Shown: positions 16,482-25,177 of the stretch, one piece after another
Layout of the letters: the number at the start of each line of letters is the position of its first letter
How positions within the stretch are numbered: the stretch's first letter is position 1
Assembly: GCA_945861385.1 (NCBI GenBank)
Contig: CAMAUI010000010.1
Coordinates: 1 to 62,641, forward strand
Length of the DNA: 62,641 nt
Source: Prosthecobacter debontii
Lineage (GTDB): Bacteria; Verrucomicrobiota; Verrucomicrobiia; Chthoniobacterales; Chthoniobacteraceae
Direction of reading: 5' to 3'
Program-made: the position numbers and the translations under genes
The notes under the pieces: generated by a model
Seen by the model: the letters and a program-made list of their open reading frames with translations, nothing else
Databases searched by the model: none
Told to the model about the DNA's origin: nothing

Positions 16482-17239
16482 GTGAGCGCGTGGACACCGA
16501 GAAGCACGGGGTCGGGTGAGAATGTTTTCGGCAGCCGCAAAGGCTGCCCGTCGAACTCGCAAAACCATTGAGCGTCTCCAAACTTGCCCATGCGACCGCT
16601 GCGAAGCCTTGCTGAGATATGAACGACGAAGTTTTCGTCCACCCAGAGCAAACCGCGATCGAATGCGCGGTCGTGAAGCGTGTTCAGACAAAGACCATTT
16701 CGTGGATTGAGACGATTCGCAGCGTCGCTCGCCCACGGAACGATGTGGCTGGCAGTGAGCAAGGCGGGGACGCTCAGTCCGGTGATGCAGCAGCGATGGT
16801 CATAAGCGGAGAGAACGCGCCGGCGGAAGAAGCTCTGATTCACCCGCAACCGGACGAGGGCTTCACGCTCAAGACCAGCTTTAGGCAGGTCGCGTGTTTC
16901 TATGTCGGCATACTCCGTCAGCGTCTCGCCGAGCCGTTCCGCCATCAGCCGCTGACTCTCGAATGCCAGCGATTCCGCATCGTTTGAAAATTCGCGCCAG
17001 ATGTCTTCCTCCCCTTTCGCGCCGTGAGTCGCACCGCGAATTCCGCGCGCCTGGAGCGCGGGGTCGAGGCGTGCGAAGTTGGCGAGTTTGTAGGACACGC
17101 TGCCGACGCTGCGCCCGAGTAGCTCGGCCAGTTGCTGGATTCGAGGATTCCGGACGTGAATCGTGCCGAATGGGATTTGGCTATAAAGATTGAAGGCGAG
17201 GACATGCTCCTCGCGCGTCCAGTTGCCAGGCCGTGTCAT
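16457..17239 (-). CDS. HNH restriction endonuclease
   Basis: A 260-residue protein with an N-terminal DNA-binding region (NWTREEHVLAFNLYSQIPFG; GRSVGSVSYKLANF) and a C-terminal HNH nuclease: YDHRCCITG, SHIVPWA, NGLCLNTLHDRAFD. This arrangement is common in type II restriction enzymes linked to cytosine-5 methyltransferases. The ATG at 17239 overlaps the stop of the upstream gene (ATGA), so it is preferred to the ATG at 17257. The last ~9 residues and the TAG come from the palindromic end of the transposase element, so the native C-terminus is lost. Activity is uncertain. Confidence 0.8.
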   Translation of the reverse strand: MTRPGNWTREEHVLAFNLYSQIPFGTIHVRNPRIQQLAELLGRSVGSVSYKLANFARLDPALQARGIRGATHGAKGEEDIWREFSNDAESLAFESQRLMAERLGETLTEYADIETRDLPKAGLEREALVRLRVNQSFFRRRVLSAYDHRCCITGLSVPALLTASHIVPWASDAANRLNPRNGLCLNTLHDRAFDRGLLWVDENFVVHISARLRSGRMGKFGDAQWFCEFDGQPLRLPKTFSPDPVLLGVHALTARRADGN

Positions 17240-17622
17240 ATTGCGACGACTTCCCATGCTGCACGTTCACCAAGTAGGTGCGAAGCAACTTGTCTGTCTT
17301 CCGGTGAATCAAGGTCGAGCACTGGGGTCCGTATAATACGTGCGACGTGAAAAGCCCAGTAATCTACAATCCAGCGTCCGGCGATGATCGCAAAGTCGTG
17401 GCCACAGCAGAGCGCCCCGCCAATTTCGGCGGCGGGGTTTGCTTTCGACGAATATCCAAAAACCTCACCATCAAACTGGCGTGCGATTCTCTTCGCGCTG
17501 CTCGTGCAAACTGCGCACGCGCTCCCGTCGGCGAAGACCCATATTTCTTCCTCCTCGTCGTAGGTTTCCTCAGCCACTAACGCCGCGACGAACTGCTCGA
17601 TGCAGTGGCGCAGAAGGGACAT
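17236..17622 (-). CDS. Hypothetical protein in restriction-modification cassette
   Basis: A 128-residue protein, not assigned to a family. It has an acidic segment (EETYDEEEEIWVFADGS), two CxxC-like features (SACAVCTSS, GALCCGHDF) and a hydrophobic WIVDYWAFHVARI stretch. Its ATG follows the methyltransferase stop without a gap, with GGAGG inside the end of that gene, and its stop overlaps the HNH start. It is therefore translated between the two restriction-modification genes. Possible roles are a specificity or control subunit, but there is no HTH signature. Confidence 0.7.
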   Translation of the reverse strand: MSLLRHCIEQFVAALVAEETYDEEEEIWVFADGSACAVCTSSAKRIARQFDGEVFGYSSKANPAAEIGGALCCGHDFAIIAGRWIVDYWAFHVARIIRTPVLDLDSPEDRQVASHLLGERAAWEVVAI

Positions 17623-18306
17623 TCAATTTCCTCCGAACAAAACAGAGCCGACGAGGAAGATGCGCTCGCGGTTCTGGGGGACGACGCCCTGGGCGTCGAT
17701 GATCTTGTGATAGACGGTGTAGCCGAGCGCTTCGGTGAGGGTGCGGTGGATGATCTCGAAGGTCTTGCCGCCGTCGTGGCCCTTGAGGTTCTTGACGTTC
17801 TCGAGGACGAAGGCGGCGGGGCGGTGGAAGTCGAGGATGTCGGCGATGGAGAAGAAGAGGTTGCCCTGCTTGACGTCCTCGAAGCCGTGCTTGCGGCCGA
17901 GGCTCAGCTTCTTCGACACGCCGGCGATGCTGAAGGGCTGGCAGGGGAAGCCGCCGCAGAGGATGTCGTGCGCGGGGATGTCGGCGACGGTGACGGTGTG
18001 AATGTCGCCGTGCGGGCGTTCCCCGAAATTCGCCTCGTAGGTCAGCTGGCTGAATTTGTCGTAGTCGGAGGAGAAGACGCAGCGCCCGCCCGCGCGCTCG
18101 AAGGCGATGCGGAAGCCGCCGATGCCGCAGAACAAATCAATGAAACGGGGCGGGGCGGCGGCGTAGTGCGGCGAGTCCTCCCTGATGACAGGGGATTTCA
18201 GATCGCGCTTTGTCCGGCTGCGCTTCACGCGTCCACGCCATCGCAGAGTCTGGCAGGAGGGACGCAGGGGTGGTCTGTCAGTGGCGGGCTGGATCGCCCG
18301 CGGCAC
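17623..18306 (-). CDS. C5 cytosine DNA methyltransferase, C-terminally truncated
   Basis: A 227-residue product containing the catalytic part of a DNA cytosine-5 methyltransferase: motif I FIDLFCGIGGF (55-65), motif IV GGFPCQPFS with nucleophile Cys122, motif VI ENVKNL (169-174) and motif VIII QNRERIFLVG (211-220). It ends seven residues later. The target recognition domain and motifs IX and X (GNAVxP) are absent, while family members usually exceed 330 residues. The true start may lie 30-40 codons downstream, as the first residues are Arg/Pro-rich. It probably cannot recognise a specific DNA sequence. Confidence 0.8.
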   Translation of the reverse strand: MPRAIQPATDRPPLRPSCQTLRWRGRVKRSRTKRDLKSPVIREDSPHYAAAPPRFIDLFCGIGGFRIAFERAGGRCVFSSDYDKFSQLTYEANFGERPHGDIHTVTVADIPAHDILCGGFPCQPFSIAGVSKKLSLGRKHGFEDVKQGNLFFSIADILDFHRPAAFVLENVKNLKGHDGGKTFEIIHRTLTEALGYTVYHKIIDAQGVVPQNRERIFLVGSVLFGGN

Positions 18307-18354
18307 GACTTTTTTTCGATGGCTCCGCAGAGGGCCGGCTGGCAGCGTGCGTCC

Positions 18355-19434
18355 ATGCCCGCAAACAAATCACGTCCCACGATTCCTCGCGTTTCCTCCG
18401 ACACCTGGGCGGCGCTGTACAAGGCGGCGGATGAATTGCGGGGGCTCGCGCTCTGGGAGTGCATGGGGGATTCGGAGCTGATCTGCATCGAGGATGAGCG
18501 CACGGGCGGCCCGATGCTGGGTGCGGTGATGGGGGGCGCGGGCGAGGTGTTCGGCCTGGTGATTTACCACGGCGAGGACGGATGTCGCATTCTGCTGGAG
18601 GCGGTGCTGGGTGAGAACGAGGCGTCTCCCATGGAGAATTTTCACCTCACCTCGGCCTTGAAGGTGGAGTTTGTGCCGAAGGCGGAACTTTCCGCGGAGG
18701 AGAAGCGCCGGGTGAAGCAGCTCGGCTTCCGGCCCGCGACCCGGAGCCCGCAATGGTGGCCGACTTTCGAGAGCATGCGCCCGGGTTGCCTGCCGTGGCA
18801 TCTGGATGAGGCGGATGCGGAGTTGCTGCTCCATGTGCTGCCACGGCTCACGGCGCTGGGTGCATGTGTGCGTCCGCTTTTCGAGGGCGATGAGGCGCTG
18901 TCCGCCGACGGTTTCGCATTCTGGCCGCGCGGGCGCGCACCCGGCGAGCCGCTGCGGCCCGGGGAAGTCGAGTGGCGTAAGCTGGCCGTTCCGCCCGAGC
19001 GGGGTCCGGAGCCGGTGACGGTGGATGAGGTGGCCGAGGCGCGTCTCGCCGCCCTGCCGCTGGAGCCGAAGCTGGCGCTGGAGCTGGACGCCCAGGCGGG
19101 TTTCAACGCAATCGGGGACGGTGCAAGGCCGTGGTACATGAAGACGGGCCTGGCCGCCGAGACGCGCTCCGGCATGATCATCGGCATGGCCATGGGCGAG
19201 AGTCCCACGGATGCGCTCGAGGCCATCGCGGGGCGCGCGCTGGTTCAAGCCATCGGCGCGCTCGGGAAGCGCCCCGGAGTTGTGCGAGTGCAAAGGGAGC
19301 GGATCGCGCGGGCGGTGGGGCCGCTGGCGATGCGGCTCGGGGTGAAGGTCGAGTTGCGAGGGAGCCTGCCGATGATCGGCGAGGCCATGGCAGGGATGTC
19401 GGCGCAGCTGGGGATGAGTTTCCCTGGAAGGTGA
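18355..19434 (+). CDS. DUF7309/DUF6930 protein
   Basis: A 359-residue cytoplasmic protein. The N-terminal half (DTWAALYKAADELRGLALWE ... GEVFGLVIYHGEDG) matches the DUF7309 pattern, and the C-terminal half (MIIGMAMGESPTDALEAIAG, RPGVVRVQRERIARAV) matches DUF6930. The role of either domain is unknown. The ATG at 18355 starts directly before the first domain. It runs divergently from the methyltransferase, with 48 bases between the starts. Confidence 0.7.
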   Translation: MPANKSRPTIPRVSSDTWAALYKAADELRGLALWECMGDSELICIEDERTGGPMLGAVMGGAGEVFGLVIYHGEDGCRILLEAVLGENEASPMENFHLTSALKVEFVPKAELSAEEKRRVKQLGFRPATRSPQWWPTFESMRPGCLPWHLDEADAELLLHVLPRLTALGACVRPLFEGDEALSADGFAFWPRGRAPGEPLRPGEVEWRKLAVPPERGPEPVTVDEVAEARLAALPLEPKLALELDAQAGFNAIGDGARPWYMKTGLAAETRSGMIIGMAMGESPTDALEAIAGRALVQAIGALGKRPGVVRVQRERIARAVGPLAMRLGVKVELRGSLPMIGEAMAGMSAQLGMSFPGR

Positions 19435-20054
19435 GCGGGCGATGCTCGGGCGGGCGGCGGTGTGGCGAGACTGCGCGCCTCCCCATCACGCACCCGGTTG
19501 ATGGGCCGCAATTTTCCGCATCCTTCTCTCCTTTCTCGGCGTTGGTACTTTTTCTCGGACCTCGATCCCGTTTTTGCGGTCACTTTTGCAACGTCCGCGC
19601 ATCGCCGATCACCGCCCGTGAGCCTATTGCCCGGGCTGCTGCGCGAGCGCCTGGCCGATGGCTTTCAACTGGTCGTGGATCGCGGGGTCGAGCAGGCCGC
19701 TTGCGAGGTAAGGGACATCCCAGGTCACGACCCCGCCGCGTGAAGTGTGGCCCGCTGTGATCCCCACGGCCTTGCCGGTGGGGAAGCGCGGGTTGCTGCG
19801 GATCCACAAAAGTCACGGAAAGAATGACCTGCAAAGTTTTCCCGTGGCACCCGATGGGAGAGCGAAGCAACTTTCGCCACCCTCTGGCATTCCGTGTTTT
19901 CCGCGGATCTCATTTCCATTTTTGTCGCCTGGATGAAATCGCATTTTCCAGCGGCTGCAGGCTGGGAAAACCCGGTTCGCACCATGGGGCGGGCTCGGTT
20001 TTTCCGCGCGTGGCATCTTCACATCGCCTGTCATTCATCAAGACCCACGGGCTG
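19435..20054. other. 620-bp stretch without a convincing gene
   Basis: No complete gene is evident. On the minus strand, bases 19809-19624 encode a short open frame from a TTG (AVGITAGHTSRGGVVTWDVP, then YLASGLLDPAIHD) that looks like the C-terminal piece of a real protein, with a stop just upstream. It may be a gene remnant; the family was not recognised. The rest shows nothing clear. Confidence 0.4.
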
Positions 20055-21002
20055 CTAGCGCACGAATTCAAAATCGGCCACCACTGCGCGGTGATCCGAG
20101 TAGAGCGACGAAACGTGTTCGCAGCGGACGCAGCGGATGTGCCGGTTCGTCCAGATGTGATCGAGCTGCATCACGGGGAGCGGCATGGGCCACGTCGGCG
20201 CGTAGCCGTGGCCCGCGCTCTCGAAAGCCGACGTGAGCTGGCTGCGAAGCCCGGTGAAATGCACGGAGTCCGCGGGCGTGTTGAAGTCGCCGAGGACGAT
20301 CAGCGGGATTTCCGAATACGCGGCGACAATCTCGCGCAGGCGCTTGAATGCAGGCTCGCGCGACTGGGTGGGGAGCGAGTCGAAATCCACCATGATGAGG
20401 CAGGCCTCGCGTCCCTGGATCTGGACACGGCAAATCTGGCAGCCCCCGCGACCGCCGAGCGAACCTCCATCAATTCTTTTCATCGGACCCTGCGAAACGA
20501 GCAGCATCTCACGGCCCAGGGGAGTGACCTTGCGCGGCTCAAAATGTTTCGCCCACTCCGGCGGCGTGGTGAAACGCTTGTGCTCCCCGAACACGAGGAA
20601 ATCCGCGCGCCATTTGTCCGCCTCCGCAAGCACACCGGCAAGCCGGCCTTCGGGCCTCGCGACATTCCAGTACGAAACACGGAATGATTCGCGCGGGCGT
20701 TCCGCGGGGCCGATCCGCAGCGAGGTCCACAGCCACATCCCGAGGCACAGGAGCGTGATTCCGCCGAGCCCGTATCGCATCCGGGAATTGTGCCAGCGCA
20801 ATGCGCACACAAGCGCCATCGCCCACAGCACGGGCCACGGCGTCGCGTAAAAAACGAGGCCGGGCCACGCAAAATGATCGCGCACCGTAAGCCGGACAAC
20901 GAGGGCGACGGGAAGGATGCCGGCCGAGAGGAAAGCCAGCAGCCTCCAGGAACACCGGAGGCATCCACGCAGCGAAGTCGGGCCGCTTTGCGCCTTCTTC
21001 AT
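20055..21002 (-). CDS. Endonuclease/exonuclease/phosphatase-family membrane protein
   Basis: A 315-residue protein with about three N-terminal membrane segments (LLAFLSAGILPVALVV; FYATPWPVLWAMALVCAL; GLGGITLLCLGMWLWT) and a C-terminal EEP domain facing outward. EEP motifs are FRVSYWNVARPEG, FLVFGEH, VLGDFNTPAD, LDHIWTN and SDHRAVVADF. Such proteins act as phosphodiesterases on lipids or nucleotides at the envelope. The ATG at 21002 overlaps the stop of the glycosyltransferase gene (ATGA), so the two form an operon. The substrate is unknown. Confidence 0.82.
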   Translation of the reverse strand: MKKAQSGPTSLRGCLRCSWRLLAFLSAGILPVALVVRLTVRDHFAWPGLVFYATPWPVLWAMALVCALRWHNSRMRYGLGGITLLCLGMWLWTSLRIGPAERPRESFRVSYWNVARPEGRLAGVLAEADKWRADFLVFGEHKRFTTPPEWAKHFEPRKVTPLGREMLLVSQGPMKRIDGGSLGGRGGCQICRVQIQGREACLIMVDFDSLPTQSREPAFKRLREIVAAYSEIPLIVLGDFNTPADSVHFTGLRSQLTSAFESAGHGYAPTWPMPLPVMQLDHIWTNRHIRCVRCEHVSSLYSDHRAVVADFEFVR

Positions 21003-21961
21003 CCGCGCAGCGTGCTGAAAAATTTCCTGATCCTCGCCGCGCCCGCCGCGAAACTGAGCGATTCCGCCGCGCGAGCCTGCGACTCCGCCACCGCGGCAAG
21101 CCACGCCTCGTCGTCGTGCAACAATCGCTCCAACTCCGCCTGCCCGCCGAACGCAAGCTGCTCGACCGCGCTGTTGCCGCCGATGCACGGCATCCGGCAC
21201 AGCAGGGAGTCTCCCGCGACCTGCCCCGGCACGGCGCTCGCATCGCGCTGAAAAACGACGCGGCACTTCGCCATCTCGCGCAGGTATTCCGTGTACGGCT
21301 GGCGGCCCTCGATCACCCGGAGTTGCGCGCAGCCGAGCGCGGCGAGCTTCTTCCGCCCGGCTCGTCCGTCCACGTTGCACACGGTCACCGGCACTCCAAG
21401 CGCGACCGCTTCGCGCAGGGCCGTGGCATGGTTGCGCGTCGGCACGTCCCACTCGCGCGTGCCGATGAATATCCCCTCGCGCGATTCCAGCGGCGCGGAG
21501 AAATCCCAGCGCGGATCGTCCACCGGATACGGCGTGGGGAGGAATTCCACGGTGCGGGCACCGGCGTCACGATAGAGCGCCACCATTTCCGGCGTGCTGC
21601 TGAGCGCGCCGTCCGCCAGCGCGCAAGCTTCGCGAAACCGGGCGGAGATCCCGGCATCCGCGAGCTGCTGCGTGACTTGATGCCGGCCGCTTTCCTTCCA
21701 CGACACCGCGACGGATTTGCCGCGCAGTTTCAGCGCGCGAACCGCGGCGAGCGCGGGTTTCAAATTGCTGCGAAGCAACACGAGCACAGAGTCCGCCGCA
21801 TCCGGGATCCGGGCGGCGTCCCGGTGGAATCCGCCGCGCATGCAGGCCGCGTAGGCGTGGTGGTTCACCGGCGCGTGGATGCGGTCATCGGGCATCCCGG
21901 CCCCATCGGGAAAGTGCTGCTCCGGGTCGCGGCCACCGGCATTGAGGACGGCAAATTGCAT
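20999..21961 (-). CDS. Glycosyltransferase (group 1/GT4-like)
   Basis: A 320-residue predicted glycosyltransferase. The C-terminal half has a Rossmann-like layout: GIFIGTREWDVPTRNHATAL, VPVTVCNVDG, then YLREMAKCRVVFQRD and VAGDSLLCRMPCIGG, the acceptor/donor region with a conserved acidic or small-residue loop. The start at 21961 (MQFAVLNAGGRDPEQHF) gives the expected first beta strand. It is followed by the membrane EEP gene through a 4-base overlap, which suggests envelope glycan or lipid modification. Confidence 0.68.
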   Translation of the reverse strand: MQFAVLNAGGRDPEQHFPDGAGMPDDRIHAPVNHHAYAACMRGGFHRDAARIPDAADSVLVLLRSNLKPALAAVRALKLRGKSVAVSWKESGRHQVTQQLADAGISARFREACALADGALSSTPEMVALYRDAGARTVEFLPTPYPVDDPRWDFSAPLESREGIFIGTREWDVPTRNHATALREAVALGVPVTVCNVDGRAGRKKLAALGCAQLRVIEGRQPYTEYLREMAKCRVVFQRDASAVPGQVAGDSLLCRMPCIGGNSAVEQLAFGGQAELERLLHDDEAWLAAVAESQARAAESLSFAAGAARIRKFFSTLRG

Positions 21962-22067
21962 GTGGGGAGCGGACAATAGGGGCCGCAAGGCGGACGGCAA
22001 TCCCCGGCAAACAATCCCGGTGCCGCCGCTTGCCGCCGCCCGCATGCGAGACTATACGGCTGCACGA

Positions 22068-23087
22068 ATGGACGCGCCTGCCTGGGCTCAACTCTCCGAC
22101 TCCGAGCTGCTCGAGCGACGCATCGCATCGCTCGGGATCACCATCGCCGGCACGCTGCTCCAGCCGCTTGTGCAGCAGCTCCATGACGAACTTTCCGCCA
22201 AGGGGCTTGTCTTTCATCCACCCTGCCATGTGGGCGACGAATGGTTCGTGCCGGTCGGCATCCCGGCGATTTTCGTCCCGTTTTTTCTCACGCACGACCG
22301 GCTGCGCGCGCTGGAGCGCTCGATGATCCTCGAGGTCGAGGGCGATGCACCCGCGTGGTTCATGAAGCTGATCCGCCACGAGGCCGCGCATGCCTACGCG
22401 TATGCGTACCAGTTTACGCGGAAGAGAAAATGGCAGCAGACTTTTGGCCGCACCTCGGCGGACGAGACGCCTCAGTTCTACCGTCCGCGCCCTTACAGCC
22501 ACAGCTTCGTGGTGCATCTCGACGACTGGTACGCGCAGGCGCATCCGGACGAGGATTTCGCCGAAACATTCGCCGTGTGGCTCACGCCGGGGAATGACTG
22601 GCGAACGCGCTACCGTGGCTGGAAGGCTTTGCAAAAACTCGAATACGTGGACGCACTCATGCATTCGATCGCGGGGAAGCCCCCTGTCCATCAGCCGGTT
22701 TACCGCCCCGGGGATTTCGACTGCCTGAACGTAAAATTGAAGACGTACTACGCGCGCAAGCGGAAGCTCTACGCGGACACGTACCCGGATTTCTATGACA
22801 AGGATCTGCGCCAGCTTTTCCCCGCCTCCTCCGACATCGCCGGCCGGTACAGGGCAAGCCGGTATCTGCGCATGCGCCGGCACCGGCTGATGGACTCGGT
22901 CTGCCACTGGACGAAGGAGAAGAAATACCGGGTGGACAAACTTCTCGACCGCCTCGTCGCGCGCTGCGACCAGCTCGGGCTCGTCGCGCAGACCGACGAT
23001 CCGTCGCAGGATTTCCGCGTCTCCGCCTATCTCACGACGCTGGTGGTGAACTACCTGTTCACCGGCAAATTCCAACGCACCAAATAA
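22068..23087 (+). CDS. Putative zinc-binding metallopeptidase
   Basis: A 339-residue protein of the putative zinc-binding metallopeptidase group (Peptidase_Mx type). The HExxH motif is RHEAAH (His104, Glu105, His108), and a downstream DEDFAETFAVWL (Glu166) is the probable third zinc ligand. There is no signal peptide. The C-terminal half is basic and rich in aromatics (LKTYYARKRKLYADTYPDFY). It is followed, six bases later, by an ATP-grasp ligase, so the two are co-transcribed. An alternative ATG lies at 22044. The substrate is unknown. Confidence 0.78.
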   Translation: MDAPAWAQLSDSELLERRIASLGITIAGTLLQPLVQQLHDELSAKGLVFHPPCHVGDEWFVPVGIPAIFVPFFLTHDRLRALERSMILEVEGDAPAWFMKLIRHEAAHAYAYAYQFTRKRKWQQTFGRTSADETPQFYRPRPYSHSFVVHLDDWYAQAHPDEDFAETFAVWLTPGNDWRTRYRGWKALQKLEYVDALMHSIAGKPPVHQPVYRPGDFDCLNVKLKTYYARKRKLYADTYPDFYDKDLRQLFPASSDIAGRYRASRYLRMRRHRLMDSVCHWTKEKKYRVDKLLDRLVARCDQLGLVAQTDDPSQDFRVSAYLTTLVVNYLFTGKFQRTK

Positions 23088-23093
23088 CCCGTA

Positions 23094-24110
23094 ATGAAAC
23101 CACTCAAGGTCCTCGCACTTTTCGATGCCATCGCTCCCACGGCGCTCGACCAGGATCTCACCGCGGAGTTGAAAACGGAGGACTGGAAGACCGAGCGGGA
23201 CGTCCTCGCCGCGCTGGCGAAGCTTGGCCATACGGTGGGATATCTCGCGATTTTCGACGATCTCGACCTGCTCAGGCAGAAGGTCGCGAGCTTTGCCCCG
23301 GACATCATTTTCAACCTCGCCGACCAGTTCAAAAACAACCGCGCATTCGACCAGGCGATCGTCTCCTTCCTCGACATGCAGGGCGTGCCCTACACCGGGT
23401 GCGGCTCCTCGGGGCTCACGCTCTGCAAGCACAAAGCCATCTCGAAAAAAATCCTCGGCTACCACCGCATCCATGTCCCGGAGTTTGCGACCATCGCGCG
23501 CGGGGGGCGCAACGTGCGGCCGCGACGGCTGAAGTTCCCGATCCTCGTGAAGCCGCTGAAAGAGGAGGCGTCGCTCGGCATTTCGCAGGCGTCGTTCGTC
23601 GAGAACGACGATCAATTCACCGAGCGCGTGCGGTTCATCCACGAGAAATTCGACAACGATGTGATCGCGGAGGAGTACATCGAGGGGCGCGAGCTGTATG
23701 TGAGCGTCATGGGCGACTCGAACCTGCGGGTGTTCCCGATCCGCGAGCTGGTGTTCCGCGAGGTGCCGCCCGATGAGCCGAAGATCGCCACCTATCGCGC
23801 GAAGTGGGACGAGGAATACCGCAAGCGCTGGGGACTGGAAAACCGGTTTGCCGAGGGGCTCGACGATGCGCTCACCAAGCGCATCGCGGATACCTGCCGC
23901 CGCATTTACCGGCTGCTGACGATTGATGGTTACGCACGCATTGACCTGCGCCTGACTGCGGCGGGAGAGGTGTATTTCATCGAGGCGAACCCGAATCCCA
24001 TCCTCGCGGCTGACGAGGACTTCGCGCAGTCCGCCGCAAAGGCCGGCATGGCCTACCCGCAGCTCATCGCGAAGATCATCCGCATCGGTTTGCGCGCGTT
24101 GCGGGATTGA
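23094..24110 (+). CDS. ATP-grasp ligase, D-Ala-D-Ala ligase-like
   Basis: A 338-residue ATP-grasp enzyme. After a flavodoxin-like N-terminal domain (VLALFDAIAPT; DIIFNLADQFK), the FPILVKPLKEEASLGIS segment is the phosphate/Lys loop, EEYIEGRELYVSVM binds ATP, and DLRLTAAGEVYFIEANPNP holds the magnesium ligands. It resembles D-alanine-D-alanine ligases but lacks the neat Ddl substrate region. Paired directly behind a zinc peptidase gene, it may ligate amino acids or peptides in a small peptide pathway rather than make cell wall precursors. Confidence 0.8.
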   Translation: MKPLKVLALFDAIAPTALDQDLTAELKTEDWKTERDVLAALAKLGHTVGYLAIFDDLDLLRQKVASFAPDIIFNLADQFKNNRAFDQAIVSFLDMQGVPYTGCGSSGLTLCKHKAISKKILGYHRIHVPEFATIARGGRNVRPRRLKFPILVKPLKEEASLGISQASFVENDDQFTERVRFIHEKFDNDVIAEEYIEGRELYVSVMGDSNLRVFPIRELVFREVPPDEPKIATYRAKWDEEYRKRWGLENRFAEGLDDALTKRIADTCRRIYRLLTIDGYARIDLRLTAAGEVYFIEANPNPILAADEDFAQSAAKAGMAYPQLIAKIIRIGLRALRD

Positions 24111-24173
24111 GCGGATCCCGCGGCGTGCCGTCTTTCGCCTTTGCCAGACGCGGAACGGGGATACATTGGGCTC

Positions 24174-25112
24174 ATGCCAGTTGCAGGTCTCGATCTCGCG
24201 GAGGAAATCACGGCGCTCAAGCGCGAGCGCAATGCCATCATCCTCGCACACAATTATCAGATCCGGGAAATCCAGGAGCTGGCGGATTTCGTGGGCGACT
24301 CGCTCGGGCTCAGTTACAAGGCGGCCGAGGCGAACGCGGATGTGATCGCGTTCTGCGGCGTCCATTTCATGGCGGAGACGGCGAAGATCGTGAACCCCGG
24401 GAAGACCGTTGTTTTGCCCGATGCAAACGCCGGGTGCTCGCTGAGCGACTCGTGCCCGGCGGAGAAACTGGCCGCGCATCTCGCGAAGCACGCGGACAGG
24501 AATTATTACGTCGTCGCATACATCAACTGCTCCGCCGGGGTGAAGGCGCTCGCCGATGTGATCTGCACGAGCGGCAACGCGGTGAAGATCGTGCAGCGCG
24601 TCCCGGCGGACCGGAACATCCTCTTCGTGCCGGACGCAAATCTCGGCCAGTGGGTGATGGACCAGACGGGCAGGCCCATGGATCTGTGGGCGGGGAATTG
24701 CTACGTGCATGTCGAGTTCACGCGCAATTCCATCGAGCGCATCAAACGCGAACATCCCGGCGCGCCCGTGGTCGCGCACCCGGAATGCACGACGGCGGTG
24801 CGGCTCCTTGCGGATGAGGTCTGCAGCACGGAGAAAATGGTGAGCTTCTGCAAGAGCAGCCCCGCGCGCGCCTTCATCATCGTGACGGAAAGCGGGATGC
24901 TGCACCGGCTGAGGCGCGAGGTGCCGGGCAGGGAATTCATCCCCGGCCCGACAGACAAATGCGCGTGCGCCGACTGCCGGTACATGAAGATGAACACTCT
25001 TGAGAAACTGCACGCGTGCCTGCGCGACCTCGCACCGGAGATCATCATCCCCGAGGCAACACGCGCCCGCGCCGAGGAGTCGGTGAGGCGAATGCTGGAG
25101 TGGAGCCGTTGA
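24174..25112 (+). CDS. nadA: Quinolinate synthase A
   Basis: A 312-residue [4Fe-4S] enzyme that condenses iminoaspartate with dihydroxyacetone phosphate to quinolinate in de novo NAD synthesis. Family segments include ILAHNYQIREIQELADFVGD near the N-terminus. The three cluster cysteines are visible: NAGCSLSD, WAGNCYVH and the C-terminal CACADCRYMKMNT. The ATG at 24174 gives the normal N-terminus. The partner nadB or nadC is not in the window. It lies 63 bases after the ATP-grasp gene. Confidence 0.93.
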   Translation: MPVAGLDLAEEITALKRERNAIILAHNYQIREIQELADFVGDSLGLSYKAAEANADVIAFCGVHFMAETAKIVNPGKTVVLPDANAGCSLSDSCPAEKLAAHLAKHADRNYYVVAYINCSAGVKALADVICTSGNAVKIVQRVPADRNILFVPDANLGQWVMDQTGRPMDLWAGNCYVHVEFTRNSIERIKREHPGAPVVAHPECTTAVRLLADEVCSTEKMVSFCKSSPARAFIIVTESGMLHRLRREVPGREFIPGPTDKCACADCRYMKMNTLEKLHACLRDLAPEIIIPEATRARAEESVRRMLEWSR

Positions 25113-25177
25113 TTTTCCGCGATGCGTGGATTCGCGGTTGCGCCAAAGGACCGTCTGCCCATATTTTCAGGCGCACC

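Noticed and set aside
17605..18354. An N-terminal extension of the DUF7309/DUF6930 gene
   Set aside because: The open frame upstream of the ATG at 18355 is antisense to the methyltransferase and shows no similarity to the family.
21885..25013. A 1042-codon open frame on the minus strand
   Set aside because: It lies antisense to the zinc peptidase, ATP-grasp and nadA genes, all of which have clear motifs. Its translation is rich in Arg and His without any domain; this is common in GC-rich DNA.
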